From: Hygrocybe punicea
Taxonomy: Eukaryota > Basidiomycota > Agaricomycetes > Agaricales > Hygrophoraceae
Assembly (NCBI GenBank): GCA_963556145.1
Contig: OY744468.1
Coordinates: 3,782,001-3,846,000, forward strand
DNA: 64,000 bases
Direction: 5' to 3'
Part shown: positions 1 to 12,303 of the stretch, piece by piece
How positions within the stretch are numbered: position 1 is the stretch's first letter
Layout of the letters: every line of letters starts with the position of its first letter
The notes under the pieces: model-generated
Databases searched by the model: none
Told to the model about the DNA's origin: nothing
What the model saw: only the letters and a program-made list of their open reading frames with translations
Program-made: the position numbers and the translations under genes

Positions 1-828
1 ATGCGTCCCGCGCCCTGCACCTTTCCATACTTCATTGTAAGGGCAGTATATACGCGTATTTGTGTAGATGAGACCTCCTTACATTTCAAAGTATGCTTCA
101 TCGCAATAATATACGTGCGCTGTTGTCATGTGTGAACCATCCATCCACTTGAAATTGACAGTGAGATGACCTCTTCTGAGCCAGTCATTCCCACTTTCAC
201 CATGCCAACTAGACCTGTCGGGCGTCACCTTCCTGTTTCAATTCAAGAAGAGCAAAAAAAGAACGTACCTAACAATCGCACTCCCGATTTTGTTGATCCG
301 GAGGGCTTTTAAGTGGCAATGCCGGATAATTCGTCGGTCGCCATGTGGATGCTTGCCACGCTTCTTGCTGTAAAAATCCCCCCAAATGACAGTGAACGGA
401 ACACTCATTTTGTTTTGAGGTCTTAGAAGCCGGTAAGAGCATCAATGAACCATCTGTATGAAGTTGCTTACCCGAACGTGGTAGAAACACGATGTAAGAT
501 ATGATGTAAGATGGGAGCGTCGATGACAAGAACAGACGTGCAAAATGGTTGAATTGGTAAGAGAAAAAAACATCGAAGGAGGGAAGGAGTGTATATTGCC
601 AGGAGTGTGTAACTATTCTACTGAATCTGGTCCACTGGCCGCTGGTTCTGTGTAAACTTGGTAAGGCTCAAAGACTAGTAGACGATCAAAGATAGCCTTA
701 CCGCACCTGTAGCCAGCTTTTATCCGTTGCCGTTGCCACTGCTGCTGCTTTTCTCGTGGTGCTCACACATACAATAAAAAAACTACAACGTTGTTTACTA
801 TCAGGTACCATACAAACTTTTGTGTCAG

Positions 829-3306
829 CTATCCACGACGAACCGCTGCAGCCTGCATTTCAAAATGTAAGCAGGCAAACACACCAGCAATCGACGACGT
901 ACCAGCTTCGGAATAGGTTCGTCGGGTTTCGCGGCAAGTTGTTTCTGTTCATAACTTTCGAGATTGCGATACCAATCTTCATTGTACCAATTGTGCGGTA
1001 GGCCAAATACTGGCGCTCTGCTTTTGTCTATCCTTGCTGCAACATGTTCACGACTGAGTGCAGCATTACCACGACGTTGAAGGATGGCATCGAAGGGGAC
1101 ATTTTCATATGTCTCGACCACAGTCCAGAGTGTCGAGATCATTGGGTTCATCCACTCGATTGAAACACGTCGGACCTTCTTGCAATCCCGATCATTCCGT
1201 CTCCTTGGCCTTGGCATCTCCGGTTCACTCTCATCGGAACTCATCCCTGCGATATCGAGGCGACGGAGAATGTTGCCGATGCGGGACCAGGTTTCGGGAT
1301 CTCTGTCCTGGTTGAGTTTGATGATCTGCGAGCGTCGCTCATACGTCTGTAGACGACATTAGCGTTGCGGAAATCGTATAGTAAAAATAAGACAGACTCC
1401 TTTCCTCCGACCATATCTTCACTTGCGCGTCAAGTCTCGTATTGGCATCTGTTGGATATGAGCAAGCAATGCTTCGTCAATTGTTTCTGATGCTACACGT
1501 TCTCAATATGCTCTGGTGGAAACCGGAGCGAGCTTTATCTGAACAAATTGGATGATCAAAGATATTGTGATCATCTTCTGATCGTATTTCACCGCAGGAT
1601 AATCACCCCATTGGACGTTTTCAAGGAAGGTTTCAGCGATGAAACCAATCGCCATCTTGTTCCACCGAGAATTATAAAGGGAAGCATTCCAGTCCAACTT
1701 GATGTTGTTGCGGTCCGGAACAGGATGGCCCTCACGCTCAAAGGCTTCGATGACTGCTTGAGGGACTTGTTTGGGCATTGGATCTGCCCAAGAGGGGAGC
1801 AGAGCTTTCTGTCGGAGAAAATCTCGCAAAGCACTCTACATACCTGGCGTCAAAACAGGGACACTAGATTTGATAAGAAATTGGCGTACATGAAGAAAAT
1901 TGACAGCTCCCCTCGGACCCCTCTTCCTCTTCGGCTTGGATTTATAGACATAATTCTCTTCTTCGTCGGAGTCGGAGTCGGACTCCGCGTTGTCTTGCGC
2001 CTTGCCCTTGCCCTTGCCCTTGCCCTTGCCCTTGCCCTTGCCCTTGCCTTTACAAGCGCACTTCAAAGGGAATGTCTCGACAAACTTGTGGAGTGCTCGA
2101 TCTGCGGAAGATTCAAGCGCTTCATCTATATTGGAATGAAGAGCATGCTGCACAGTGTCTTCTAGAAATTGTGCGATGTCTTGCAAGCCAGCGAAATTTG
2201 GAACACTAGGGTTTTGATGAGCCGGCACGGTTTGTGCCGCAACGGGCACGACATTAGAAGAATTCTCGTTCGAAGAAGAGGGATAATGAACGGGAGTGGT
2301 TTGTGTCGCGGTGGACATGGCATTTGAGGGTTTTCCAGACGTTGTGGTGGGTTGTGATGGGAAACGGGTATTGGACGGTGTATGCTGAACGTTTTGGGCC
2401 AGTCCTTTGGGTTGGGAACTGTCTATGGTCATTTCCGTGTCCTTATCCATGACATTGACATGTTGTGTGGATGGTCTCGGTGCAGCTAGTGCCGCGGGGA
2501 CCATATCAGGTGGGGTGTGCTCTTCGGACATATTCATGTCGACGTTTGATGCCAAGTCGCGGTGAATGTGACGAGAGTAGTTGTCTGGCACAGGTCTGGC
2601 CAATACATGGATTGGGAGGGCCGTTGCGGGAGAAATGCTCTGCGCAGAATTTTGCATCGGCGCAATGGATGTGGACACATTAGGCGTTGGTGGAGTGATC
2701 ATAAGCAGATTGGTAGATGGTGCAGATAAGGATAGCGATGACACCTGTGAGTCGTTTGAAGGGGCTGGAAAAGCCGTTGCAGGAGGAATCTGCTGGGTGG
2801 AGTTTTGCATCGGCGCGTTGAGAGTGATGGGCGGATGGATGGATAGCGCTGAGAATGCACAAGTTGTTGCCAAAAGTGGGTCGGTGGGCGCAGACGTCGG
2901 TTCACGAGCAATAACCTCCAAAGATCCTTCAGAAGCTATGGGCATAATTTCTGAAGTGCACTGCAAAGCCGATGGAACCTACAGATTACTAGTGTGAGCA
3001 AGCTATCCGAGGTTGAGGTAGCCCACTGACTGAAGGAGAACGGCAGAGGATAGTCGGTCGGATTACAGGAGGCACAGCTTCCCATACTTTGTCGGGATCT
3101 CCCTCCTTAACAGTACGAGGACGGTCCAGGAGTTCACGATACTCGTAGCCTTTATACAAGTGTCGATGATAACCAGGTAGCGTGAGCGAAGGGTTCTGCC
3201 AATTTGCCTGTGCCGGTCTCGAAGGTCCAGCGAGACCCACCCTTTTCAAGAGCTGGAGACCCCACGCAGTAAATTGCAGCAGGTTGGGCGGATTGGAATC
3301 GGGCAT
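829..3306 (-). CDS. Repeat-associated protein of unknown function, GMSSDES family, left copy
   Basis: A spliced gene read right to left. I place the start at the Met of MPDSNPPNLLQ (3306), because the longer open frame upstream begins only with TTG. The last exon ends in the sequence IPKL, then an intron, then a short AAAVRRG tail (stop near 829). Parts in order: an N-terminal segment of about 90 residues; a long Pro/Thr/Ser/Gln-rich disordered segment; a Lys-Gly tract encoded by a GGCAAG hexamer array; an acidic Ser/Asp run; a basic KPKRKRGPRG patch; and a C-terminal part with the motif GMSSDES. From memory, many Agaricomycete genomes carry multicopy hypothetical proteins with this motif, usually among transposons. 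The junction after the VPVL residues near 1836 is unclear (in-frame stop or small intron), so integrity is uncertain. No function can be assigned. Confidence 0.6.
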
Positions 3307-3388
3307 GTTAACTTGGAAATCGTTCTCGGATACTGTGCAGTTATAAATTGGAGACAATTGACAGAGGCCTTTGGTGAGCGGCGTTCAT

Positions 3389-3822
3389 AAGACAATTGCC
3401 ACTGGCAGGCAGTACCATGGTGAGCGGTGAGCGGTTGTTGTCCACGAAACTAGGGATTGATATCCCAACGCTGCTTAATCGCAACAATAAGCTTGATAAT
3501 CGAAACAGGCACTACAATTATACATTGTATCCTACATATCTACTACACGAGACTTGGAGATGGGAGTCAGAAAGTAAGAAGAAAAGCTTTATGTAAGCAG
3601 CTACCAAATTGTTTTGTGGTGATGTATTTTGCACTTGCCAAATCCGTCACCACAAAACATCAGTGGCTTTGATTACATAAGCCTTTCCACTTGTCTTCGT
3701 CTCACCATCAAGCGGCGCCGCTGCATCGTTAGTGTAGCTCTAGTAGAACCTAGTACATAGAAATTAATAGAATGACTACAAACACCTGAATGATGATGGA
3801 TCTCGAATTGTCATGAGCGGCT
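3389..3822 (+). repeat. 430-bp repeat, copy 1, with internal hairpin
   Basis: One of three copies in the window (also 11873-12303 and, inverted, 18390-18824). It starts aagacaattgccactgg and ends gtcatgagcggct. About 3588-3690 forms an imperfect 100-nt hairpin: ttttgtggtga pairs with tcaccacaaaa, and the outer arms read ttatgtaa and ttacataa. Here the copy is followed directly by a new, decayed copy of the arm unit, with no transposase next to it. It is therefore best read as a solo terminal repeat of the transposon at 11873-18822. Confidence 0.8.
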
Positions 3823-6010
3823 GTTCATCCGCGCCCTGCACCTTTCATGCTTCATTTCAAGGGCGTAACAATACTGTGCATTTGTGTGTAGATAACAGAT
3901 AGACCTTATACGTGCGCTGCGAAGGAGGGAAGGAGTCTATATTTCGGGGAAAACTACATGAAAAGAATTGTGTAACTATTCCGCCAAATCATGGTCCACT
4001 GGCTGGTTCTGTGTAAACTGGGTAAGGATAAGACTAGGGATGATCAAGATTGCCTTACCGCACTAGTAGGTGCCAACTGTTTCTTCATTTTCGTCAACCG
4101 GTGTGAAGCATTTTTCAAGTAGATGCGGAGGAGATCGGCAATTGGCCAATCATTGTTGTATCTATTAAGGATGGGGTATTTCTTTCTCACCTAATGGATC
4201 ATCAGCCGCTACACCAGATAGTTCATACCAGTTGAATTGACCTCGTCAAAGACCTTCTGCACCTTCACAACATCCTGCTTCGGGAATGTGGAGTTGAGGT
4301 TGAGATGAGTGGAAGCTAGTCCGTGTACGTAAGTCTGCTCGTGAGTGAGTGTCGAAGGTCCAAAAGGAAGTGTTAGTCAAACCTGGACTTCGCTATAGAA
4401 GTCATGTTTCCACCTCAACTTATCCTCCAGATTGTAACCGTCCTGATTCAGGCGTGTCACCTGGCCACTGGGTTTAGAGATCAGGGAGTTGGTCGCATTG
4501 CACAGTGTATCATCAAGGAAAACGTTGTTGATGGGGGTGTTATCGTTTGCTCCTTCGTTTCTGATCCTTAAGAGTCCACCATCTGGCTTGAAAATGACCC
4601 TAGATGACCATAGCGCAGGGTCGAGTAGCTGACGCTCAGGACTAAAGCGAGTTCTACCTGTCGGTGGGTGGTAATGACGTTGGATGAATCGTGTCCTGTC
4701 GATGCGAGGCATGATACACGAGCACGGGCAGGTTGCTGGGTTCGAGCTAGTATTGGGTTCTTATTCATTGCCGTTGCCGCTGCTTTTGTTTCACATACAA
4801 TAAACAAGCTACTCCATTGTTACTACGCTTCGATTGTTTGTTGTGATATGCCTAGCAACTGTATTGGTGGACAAAAGACGAGTCAGTATATGAGATGTGA
4901 AGAAAGTGATGCGCTTCTCACACCACTCATGTCGTTGAAGGCCACTGAAGCTCATCTACTGAAGACTCACTTCATTGGGCAAGCGTCATTTGACAAATAT
5001 CATGTCGACATCCTGCGATCACTCTGCGAGAAATTTGAGCTGCCAGTGAATAGCAGCGGACAGCGGGGCAAACCTATCAAAAAGGACTATATCGCTGCCC
5101 TGCATGACTTTGTGAGGCTCGACTGATTTGAAACAATGGAAACGACTCATACCCTTTCAGAGGAAAAGAACTATCGCAACGCCACGACCAGGCGGCCAAG
5201 CATCTACGCCTGCTTTGAGTGACCTGCCGAGACGGAGACCTGAATGTTCGCAAGTGCTGCCTCCAAGACCTGCATTACAGTCACCATCATGCGAGAGTGA
5301 AGTAAATACATATGTTGACGCGCCAAGACGAAGTCCAGAACCCCTGCAAAGACATGAGGTTGGTTTTCCAACTCTTGCAAGACTACTTACCAATCAGCGT
5401 CTAAAGACCGATGGCCAGTTGGTCAACAAGAGAAAGAGGAAGCAGAAGAAAAGGTCGGCATCAGATCTCGCGACAACAACTGTCACGCTGACAAGCAGCT
5501 AGAACTCCAATCAGAATGGTGGTCCTTTGTCTCTACACAAATGCCAAAGACTGGCATCACAAGCGAGAAATCAATTACGACTGCCAACCAAATGGGGACC
5601 TTGATTTAATAAGACTTGCCGAATTGTTAAACATCGCTACATGTTCGGTGAGTCTGGGGCCTCTACTATCATGGGAAATGACTCATCCAATATCAGATCG
5701 TCAATCCTAAGAACAACCGTCCCTTCCATCAATATTCACCTGGTATTCTGGAAGCTGATGATATTGATATGCTTATGGACAAAGGCTTTCTTCGTGTTAT
5801 ACAAAAGGCGTAGTCGTAGTCATTAATGATGAGTTACCTGTCAACGTGGCGTCAAACGGGTATATTAGGTTTGTCCTAGATTTGATCTAGGCGGAATTGA
5901 CGTACATGGGGAAATTCATAACAACCCTTCGACCCTCCTCTTCCTCTTTTGCTTGGATTTGCAGACATACCTCTTCCTCGTTCGAGTCAGACTTCGCGGA
6001 TAGGGTGGCG
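3823..6010 (+). repeat. Decayed, interrupted copy of the palindrome-1 arm unit
   Basis: Starting at gcgccctgcacctttc (3831) this stretch follows the order of window positions 1-900 with many changes. Shared landmarks include gaaggagggaaggagt, ggtaaggat...gccttaccgcac and the cattgccgttgccgctgctttt block near 4766. Positions 5880-6000 again resemble 1860-1990, the basic/acidic part of the GMSSDES gene. About 1 kb between these blocks (4850-5860) has no counterpart in the arm and holds SAP-like and basic ORF fragments. This suggests arm units were once tandem: unit, 430-bp repeat, unit. Confidence 0.65.
4668..5502 (+). pseudogene. SAP-like and basic-domain ORF fragments
   Basis: Two adjacent open segments (4668-5126 and 5128-5502) sit in different frames. 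The first ends with a SAP-like helix-extended-helix pattern (VDILRSLCEKFELP followed by a conserved small/basic turn and IAALHDFV). SAP motifs are known DNA-binding modules and occur at the N-terminus of several basidiomycete transposon proteins. The Tnp2 ORF at 13310-14176 has a similar stretch (KLKVDVLRAWCNERGMRIP). The second segment is Arg/Lys/Pro-rich and ends in a basic cluster, NKRKRKQKKR. No catalytic domain is visible. I read this as the remains of a transposon-encoded N-terminal region; a small intact gene is less likely. Confidence 0.4.
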
Positions 6011-6026
6011 GATGTGTAAATATTCG

Positions 6027-9000
6027 TTATTCTTGATCACTAATATGACAAAGGGCAGTCTCCGGTATTTCTATGTGAACATTGGAATGATCAAGCTTTA
6101 CTACAACCAATTTTATGGTCGACTTTCCTCCCCTCTTCCTTTTCTCAAGTATACCAATTTCCCCTATGTTGGTGCCTTCAATGATCAATACCCTCTGGTT
6201 GAGGATGGGCCGCGCTGGCTCCAGGAATTGAATGTGCACATTGGCCGAGCGAACCGCGGCTCTATTGTCAGTCCATGTCAATGCAACCTCTCCAGGGCGT
6301 AGATGCTCCGTGATAAACCAAGACTTCAGCGTCTTGGCAGTGCAGCCACTCCACCGACCACCATCATATTCCGTCTTGAATGAGACCATGACGGGATCTG
6401 TGTCAAATTTTGCACGTACGAGGTGGTCAAGCAACCATTTACCAGGTCCATCTGATTCTTGTCAGTGGTCTGGGTGAACAAGGTATACTGAGATCACATA
6501 CCATAAGGTTTGTGAATGTTAACAACATCCTCTGTGGTTATTGACCATGCCGATGTTTCGGTGTCTGTCACAGGGCCGGATACACGAGGCGAGGGCGATC
6601 GTGAATATGAGCGGATAATGGGCAAAGGTGGATAGTAATGATTGGTAACATCGGGTGGGGGTGTAGTAGGGTGAGTCTGATGACCTGCGACATGATTGCG
6701 AAGAGCTTTCACAAAATCTTGACGCCATTCAGGCTGAATCTCAGCCCCTCCCAATGTCCTTCTGTTGGAGCTGAGATTTCATGTATGTTAGTAGGGAGTC
6801 CACCATATCAATAAATGCACATTACAAGTCAATAACGTTGTGGATTGGTATGCTCTACACACGCTGATTTGCATCAAAAGCGACAAGGACGACGTTGGTA
6901 GACACAGATCGCACATAGCCGACGTATCCTTTGTAATGGGTTTTACCAGCCACCAGGACACGTCTCCCGACCAGTGGATTGATGACGGTCTTCTCCTTGA
7001 CCGGATCGGCATGAACGCAGAGCGACTCGACAGATATGGGCTGAAACAACTCAACAGATGTGGATAGGGCATCAACCTATTGCTAATTGATTGCCTGCTC
7101 AGTTTAAGATGGAGTGGTGACTTACCATATTCCTGGTCTTGTCCTCAATGAAGCTCAAGCGTCGCCCACCATCAAGGACTGCAACGACACAGCCAGATGA
7201 ACCAGCATGCTCACCCATGCCCTCTCTAACGCGAACACTGTCTCCAACATGAAAGATACGTCATATATGCTTGAGTGGAACCTCCAAAAACAATGAGGGT
7301 TGATCGGATACCAAGGGTTCGACATCGACCAAAGTGACGTGGCCATGGCAAGTAACGACCATGGCCTTGCAGCCCGATTGCTCGCCACCAATCAGCTCAA
7401 TGGAGTCACCAGGTTGGACACTCGCAAGGACCTCTCCAGAAGTCACTGTGAGAGCTGCCGCAGGTGTGACGAAGCCCGCATCAATAAAAGGCTTGATCTT
7501 GGCAAGAGGTGGGGAAGAGACACGAAGGAGTGTATGTGCAGACTGCATGTTCAGCATGAGCATGCCTCTTTGGTAGATTTTTTTACCGAACACGTAGGAA
7601 TTGCCTTTTTGTTGAATCGCGTCTGGACCATGGATCCGTTTGATCTCAATTGGGTCAAACAGTCGAGCGGGGACTCTGTGGTTTTTGCGCTTGCGCTTTT
7701 TGTCATCAAATCCTCCCGGTAAGCTGAAAAGGCCGCGTGGGAGCACAGCGATCTGGACGTGGTTGGAATTGACGCTTGAACGAAGTACGTAGGCCAGGTC
7801 CCCTTTGTTTGGTCCTTGTCATAAATGAACCCAGCTCTGTGCCATGATGTGTCGGTCCTGAGTACACAAATTAAAAAGATCTATCCGCTCCGCTATCGGG
7901 ATCAGAGTCATATACTTCGTCTTATCCACACTCGAAATCAGCAGACAAAAACGCCATAACTCATCCGGATTCCGACTCTCCACGAAGACGCGACCTGGAC
8001 AGGCTGTTACAGCGGAAGCAGATATCATGGGACCATCATCACTCAAGCGAAGTTGCTGTTCCATGATTTTGAAGATCGTTGTAGAGGGTCGACGTCCCTC
8101 TGAGTCCATATTTATTTTTGCGTTTCCGCTCTCTTTTTGTCCTGTTTTTGTTGCTTTCCATCTCTTCTTTCGTTTTCGCTCAGTTCCCTTTTTCTCTGGT
8201 TCTCTGTACTTTGTTTCCTTTTTCCTCGACACCGGCTTCACTCATTTTGTTCCCCATTCGCCACTCTCGGCCTCCGACTGTCCATTGAGCTCCGCTAGTC
8301 ACCATCCGCTGTCCCCGTTCGCGTCATCCACGACCCGCCTCGTCCTGTCGAACCTGCTTCCATGACCACTGCATCGGCTTCATCTCATGCATCCGAATCC
8401 TGAGTCCACGTAGTATTGACCAGGGATGGTCTTTATTTAAAGTACCCTGGAGATGTAGAGGGTCGACGTCCCTCTGAGTCCATATCCTCGATATATCACG
8501 AATCCGGACGAACCCGATGCCTCTATTCAACTCGCATTCGAACCAGACGTAACCCGATGCAACCCGACGTGACGTGACGTGACGTGACCCGACGTGACCG
8601 ATGTAACCCGACACATGCCGCTTCATCACAGCCGCTCTCGGACCAAATCCGGCAGCCTCAAACACCCCGGAGTTCCAATGCTAGAAGATGGATCTCATCA
8701 GACTCAATCCCCGACTTCGGACTTACCTTATTTATGCATCCCCTCGTCCTTTCGGAGATATGTAGGACGTTTTAGATCTTTTTCTTGGATATTCCTTCTC
8801 CCCTCCATTTTCCTGTCCTCGTCGCTTTGCAACCCCCCTTTCCACATCCCCATTTCAACCTTTCTTTGTAGCTTACCATTGGCCGAAGTAGACATATCCG
8901 AAAGTAGATTACTGTTTCCTGTACTATAAAAACGGTCCCCGACGACCGTACAAAAAAAAGATACCATTAGCCCCCATTTTCTTATAGTCAGAATCACCTT

Positions 9001-9852
9001 TTAATCCCTTCAAATGCTCGTCCACGTAGACCCTTAGCTTTTATAGTCCACTTCGTCATCTTTATCATTGTTCTCGTTATTTGTTCATCGTTTCCGACCC
9101 GACCTGACCTGACCCGCCGTACCCGACATCGTTGGCATCATCGGGTTCTTCGTTATTTGTCCGTTTTCACTCCGTTCATCACCAGATTCGTCGTTATTAG
9201 TCCAGTTTTACGCGGCGGCTTTACTTTTACTAACATTCCCTTCCTTTTACTACTATTCCTGACACTGATTTATCCAGTCACTTCTACGCTGACACCCACT
9301 GGTTAGGATCTTTATTATTTCTTTATATAGTTCCAAAGCCACAAAGAACCCGCATCTACATTGTCGCAGCCTCCGATCTAGACTGATGATGTGTAAACCA
9401 AAGTATTCAAAGGATGAAACCAATCTTTACCTGGGTCCTTATCATCCACAAACCAGGGTCCTTCGTCATCGGATGCAATGCAACAACAGTGTCGCCGGCG
9501 GCTTGAGGATGACCACGTGTTTGATATGCATTCTGGAGACGTTCCGCTAGTTCCTCCAAATTATCCTGCAATTCACTTTCAAAGAGCGGTCGTCGTCGTC
9601 GAGAATCATCATTTTCATCTTCTTCCACATCTGAAATCACGAAGGCAGCTGTATGTAGAGGATTGGTTACTATTCATGTATAGAGGAGAGCACCGACCGA
9701 GGTCTTCTTCCTCATCCTCGGATTCTTCTCCATCTTCATCCATCGCTTGCAAGTCGAGAAACTGGGAGACATCATCCTATAGAAATTTCATGAGAAATTG
9801 GGGTGACATAGACTCTGCAGGCGCTTACTCGAATTTCCGCATGGCGGTCCAT
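6027..9852 (-). pseudogene. Spt5-like (NGN/KOW) transcription elongation factor paralogue, broken
   Basis: Spt5 binds RNA polymerase II and, with Spt4, promotes elongation. Exons run from a Met at 9852 (MDRHAEIR) through acidic exons (DVEEDENDD), an SRRRRPLFE stretch and a coiled Leu/Glu segment. An NGN-like exon follows at 7819-8241 (GRVFVESRN...LIPIAERIDLF), then KOW-like segments (KGDLAYVLR, VGDSVRVREG, KGYVGYVRS). The last exon (6027-6434) ends with a further KOW-like domain. The NGN and KOW exons are in one frame but carry TGA stops at 7819-7821 and 7261-7263, both where Arg would fit. About 1.2 kb of unrelated sequence separates the N-terminal exons from the NGN exon. It lies 118 bp downstream of the WD40 gene on the same strand. 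The family call is good; the function is probably lost. Confidence 0.6.
8081..9370. repeat. Non-coding insertion-like stretch with 31-bp direct repeats
   Basis: A 31-bp sequence containing the dyad agagggtcgacgtccctct occurs at 8081-8111 and again at 8455-8485. Between and beyond these copies the DNA is T/C-rich on the plus strand. It has runs of a tgacg/cccga motif (about 8540-8600 and 9095-9130). No ORF here fits the Spt5-like gene on either side. It is probably an insertion, or a very long intron, inside that gene. I could not find terminal repeats or a target duplication. Confidence 0.4.
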
Positions 9853-9970
9853 TGTGAGACGTAAAAGAAATTAAAAATTGATCTGGCTCTTTTATAGTGA
9901 CTAACTTGGAGGGCACGTGGAGCACACGCGGCAGCCACTCAGTGTATCGCATACAATATAGACGTACTAA

Positions 9971-11703
9971 CTAAAGTAGTCTACTGAAATCCCGTTCTTC
10001 TAGGTCTTCTGGGATTTGCCTCTTGTCCATGGCTAGAATCCAGCCTGATTGGCGTGCATCATCCATTAAGTGTGGAGTAACTGCCTCTGGGTGGCTCACG
10101 AGAACTGTGCCAAGGGGTGAACCACCACTCTTGAGCACTCTGTCTTCAGCGTTGATATGCTTCAAGAGGAGGGCGACAGTAGCATCATCGGAGAGAGGGA
10201 GATAATAATGAGCCGTCGTCACAATAATACTCATGACAGCAACGATGAGGATGACTTGGAGAAGAGACAGCATCCCGTATGATGTCGAGCTCTTGCGCTC
10301 ATGGGCCGTACCAGTATATTCCTGGTAGGCATACGTTAACACTTCACAACCTAGACTGAGGGCAATACAACTTACCTGCGGGTGGAAAGTCGTCCAAATT
10401 TTGATGGAGCCTTCGACAGTACCACCTGAGGAGCCCGTGGCAATCCAGGAGCACTTCGCGTCCCAATGGGTCTGTAGAAGTGTTCATATCAGAACTTCCG
10501 ATCCAACAATCTGGCGAGCTTACTGCAATGACTTGCACCGGATCGCCGTCATCGCCATGCTTGAGCTGTGAGAGCAGTTGACCATTTCGACGCTCGAATA
10601 TACAAGCAAATCCATTGTCTCCCCCGGCCACCACGAAGGAGGCCTGTTGTAGCGTTGCCACTTGCAAAGGGTAATTATGCACGATGTTATGGGAGAATGT
10701 CTGCACACGTTCTAGAGTAGGGAACGTATACTGGTCGACTCCATCAACCAGATTGGTGACGAAAATGTACTTTGAATCGGGGCATAGAACGGCGTTTCCA
10801 CTAGATATGTCAATATGGGCGGAGCCGCGGTGATAAGATCTACTCACATGTGGGTTGGTAATACCCGAGCCCACTTGATAGACCAAGGTTCAATCGTATA
10901 GCACATACTGGAATGAAGATGTCAGAAAGGGGTGATTGATGGACGATGAACCTACATCTCATGCGACTTGCAATAATATATAAGAATGCTTGAGCCATCG
11001 TCACAGAAGTTGACGTTTCTAGCCATATAGGGCTTGGCTTGCATGGTCGCCGGCACAAGACTTTCCCATTCACCTGAGTTGTCATTAGTGAGCTTGAGAG
11101 GAGCAATCCGAATTGATATGATGCTCACCCGTCCTAGAGTGCCTCCAGATATGCGGATGTCCTGCGCCTACGCTAGCTATCCTGCGGTAATGAGGGTCAA
11201 AGACGATATCCTCAACCGCCCCATCGTGCCCTCTAATCAACATGAGAAACGTAAACAATCCCTAGAAGTATCCATCAGCTCAACGAAACGCAAGAGATTT
11301 ATGAATGGTTACCATTTGTCCATCTTGTCGATATATATGCAGCGATCCATCAGCACATCCAAAAACGAATCCCATTTCACTTGGCTCCCCAAAATTGATC
11401 CAAGCTGATGATGGTATGTAACCATTGAAATGGCAGAAGAACTGCTGCATAAGCTCGCCGGTAAGTAGGTTCCAGACAATGATTCGTGCGTCATCTCCTA
11501 TGTTTCATGATGAGATCCAGTCTGGTTATGAGTCGGTGGGGCTTACCTCCGCTCAAGAGCATGCGCCCATCTGGGCTAATGGAGAGGGTACCGACAGCCT
11601 TCGTATGTGCTCTGAGAGTATGCTCTAGAGATATCTAATCACGATGTTAGACGCAAGAGCCCCTGTATCAACGATGAGTTGGTCTTACAAGGGCGTTGGA
11701 CAT
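9971..11703 (-). CDS. WD40-repeat protein with C-terminal membrane segment
   Basis: About eight exons joined by short GT-AG introns can be followed without a stop. It starts MSNAL at 11703; the first intron follows directly (11688 downward). WD-type blades are visible as LRAHTKAVGTLSISPDGRML, DDARIIVWNLLTGELMQQFF, IRGHDGAVEDIVFDPHYRRI, VLCPDSKYIFVTNLVDGVD, SFVVAGGDNGFACIFERRNG and CSWIATGSSGGTVEGSIKIW. The last exon (from 10322 down) has a hydrophobic helix (LLQVILIVAVMSIIVTTAHY) and a short polar tail ending DFSRLL. The architecture suggests a seven-bladed propeller held at a membrane by a tail anchor. The partner is unknown. WD40 proteins of this kind are expanded in Agaricomycetes. It is the only gene between the arms that looks intact. 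A 118-bp gap separates its stop from the start of the Spt5-like gene. Confidence 0.75.
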
Positions 11704-11872
11704 TGTTTTTTCAGGCTCTGGAAGGTCTAGAATGTGATACAGGCAAGAGTATTTTCGACACCCTGATTCATATAGGAGTGAGAAACAATAGATCTTGGAG
11801 AGAACATATCTTTGACCACTGCGCCTTCAGCATTCAATTTTTAACGCTTCACACATTAATCGCAACAACAAG
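11704..11872. other. Short spacer upstream of WD40 gene
   Basis: This is probably the promoter and 5' leader of the WD40 gene, which reads leftward. No recognisable motif or terminal repeat was seen before the 430-bp repeat begins at 11873. Confidence 0.35.
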
Positions 11873-12303
11873 AAGACAATTACCACTGGCAGGCAGTACC
11901 ATGGTGAGCGGTGAGTGGTTGTCGTCCACGAAACTAGGGATTAATATCCCGACGCTGCTTAATTGCAACAATAAGCTTGATAATCGAAACAGGCACTACA
12001 ATTATACATTTTATCCTACATATCTACTACGCGAGACTTGGAGATGGGAGTCGGAAAGTAAGAAGAAAAGCTTTATGTAAGCAGCTACCAAATTGTTTTG
12101 TGGTGATGTATTTTGCACTTGCCAAATCAGTCACCACAAAACATCAGTGGCTTTGATTACATAAGCCTTTCCACTTGTCTTCGTCTCACCATCAAGCGGC
12201 GCCACTGCATCGTTAGTGTAGCTCTAGTAGAACCTAGTACATAGAAATTAATAGAATGACTACAAACACCTGAATGACGATGGATCTCGAAATGTCATGA
12301 GCG
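11873..12303 (+). repeat. 430-bp repeat, copy 2 (left terminal repeat of Tnp2 element)
   Basis: Nearly identical to 3389-3822, with a few substitutions (for example gtgagtggttgtcg for gtgagcggttgttg). It has the same internal hairpin at about 12062-12165. It differs from copy 1 at its right end, where it continues into the tcaggcatcac block shared with the right terminal repeat. That continuation shows copy 2 is a real element end. Confidence 0.85.

Larger units (their letters stand above)
1..3822 (+). repeat. Left arm of 22-kb inverted repeat (palindrome 1)
   Basis: Every position x in this arm matches the complement of position 22212-x, so 1-3822 mirrors 18390-22211. Coding segments in the two arms translate identically. 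The only difference I noticed is one base in the 430-bp repeat (near 3730: gccgctg here, gccactg in the mirror arm). The match begins at the first base of the window, so the arm may extend to the left. It ends at 3822, exactly where the 430-bp repeat ends. The arm holds the gene at 829-3306 and the 430-bp repeat. Such identity implies very recent duplication, ongoing gene conversion, or an assembly fold-back. Confidence 0.95.

Noticed and set aside
3396..3672. Small ORFs inside the 430-bp repeat (66 and 71 residues), repeated at 11679-12080 and 18540-18816
   Set aside because: They overlap in different frames, span the hairpin and have no conserved domain. They recur only because the repeat recurs.
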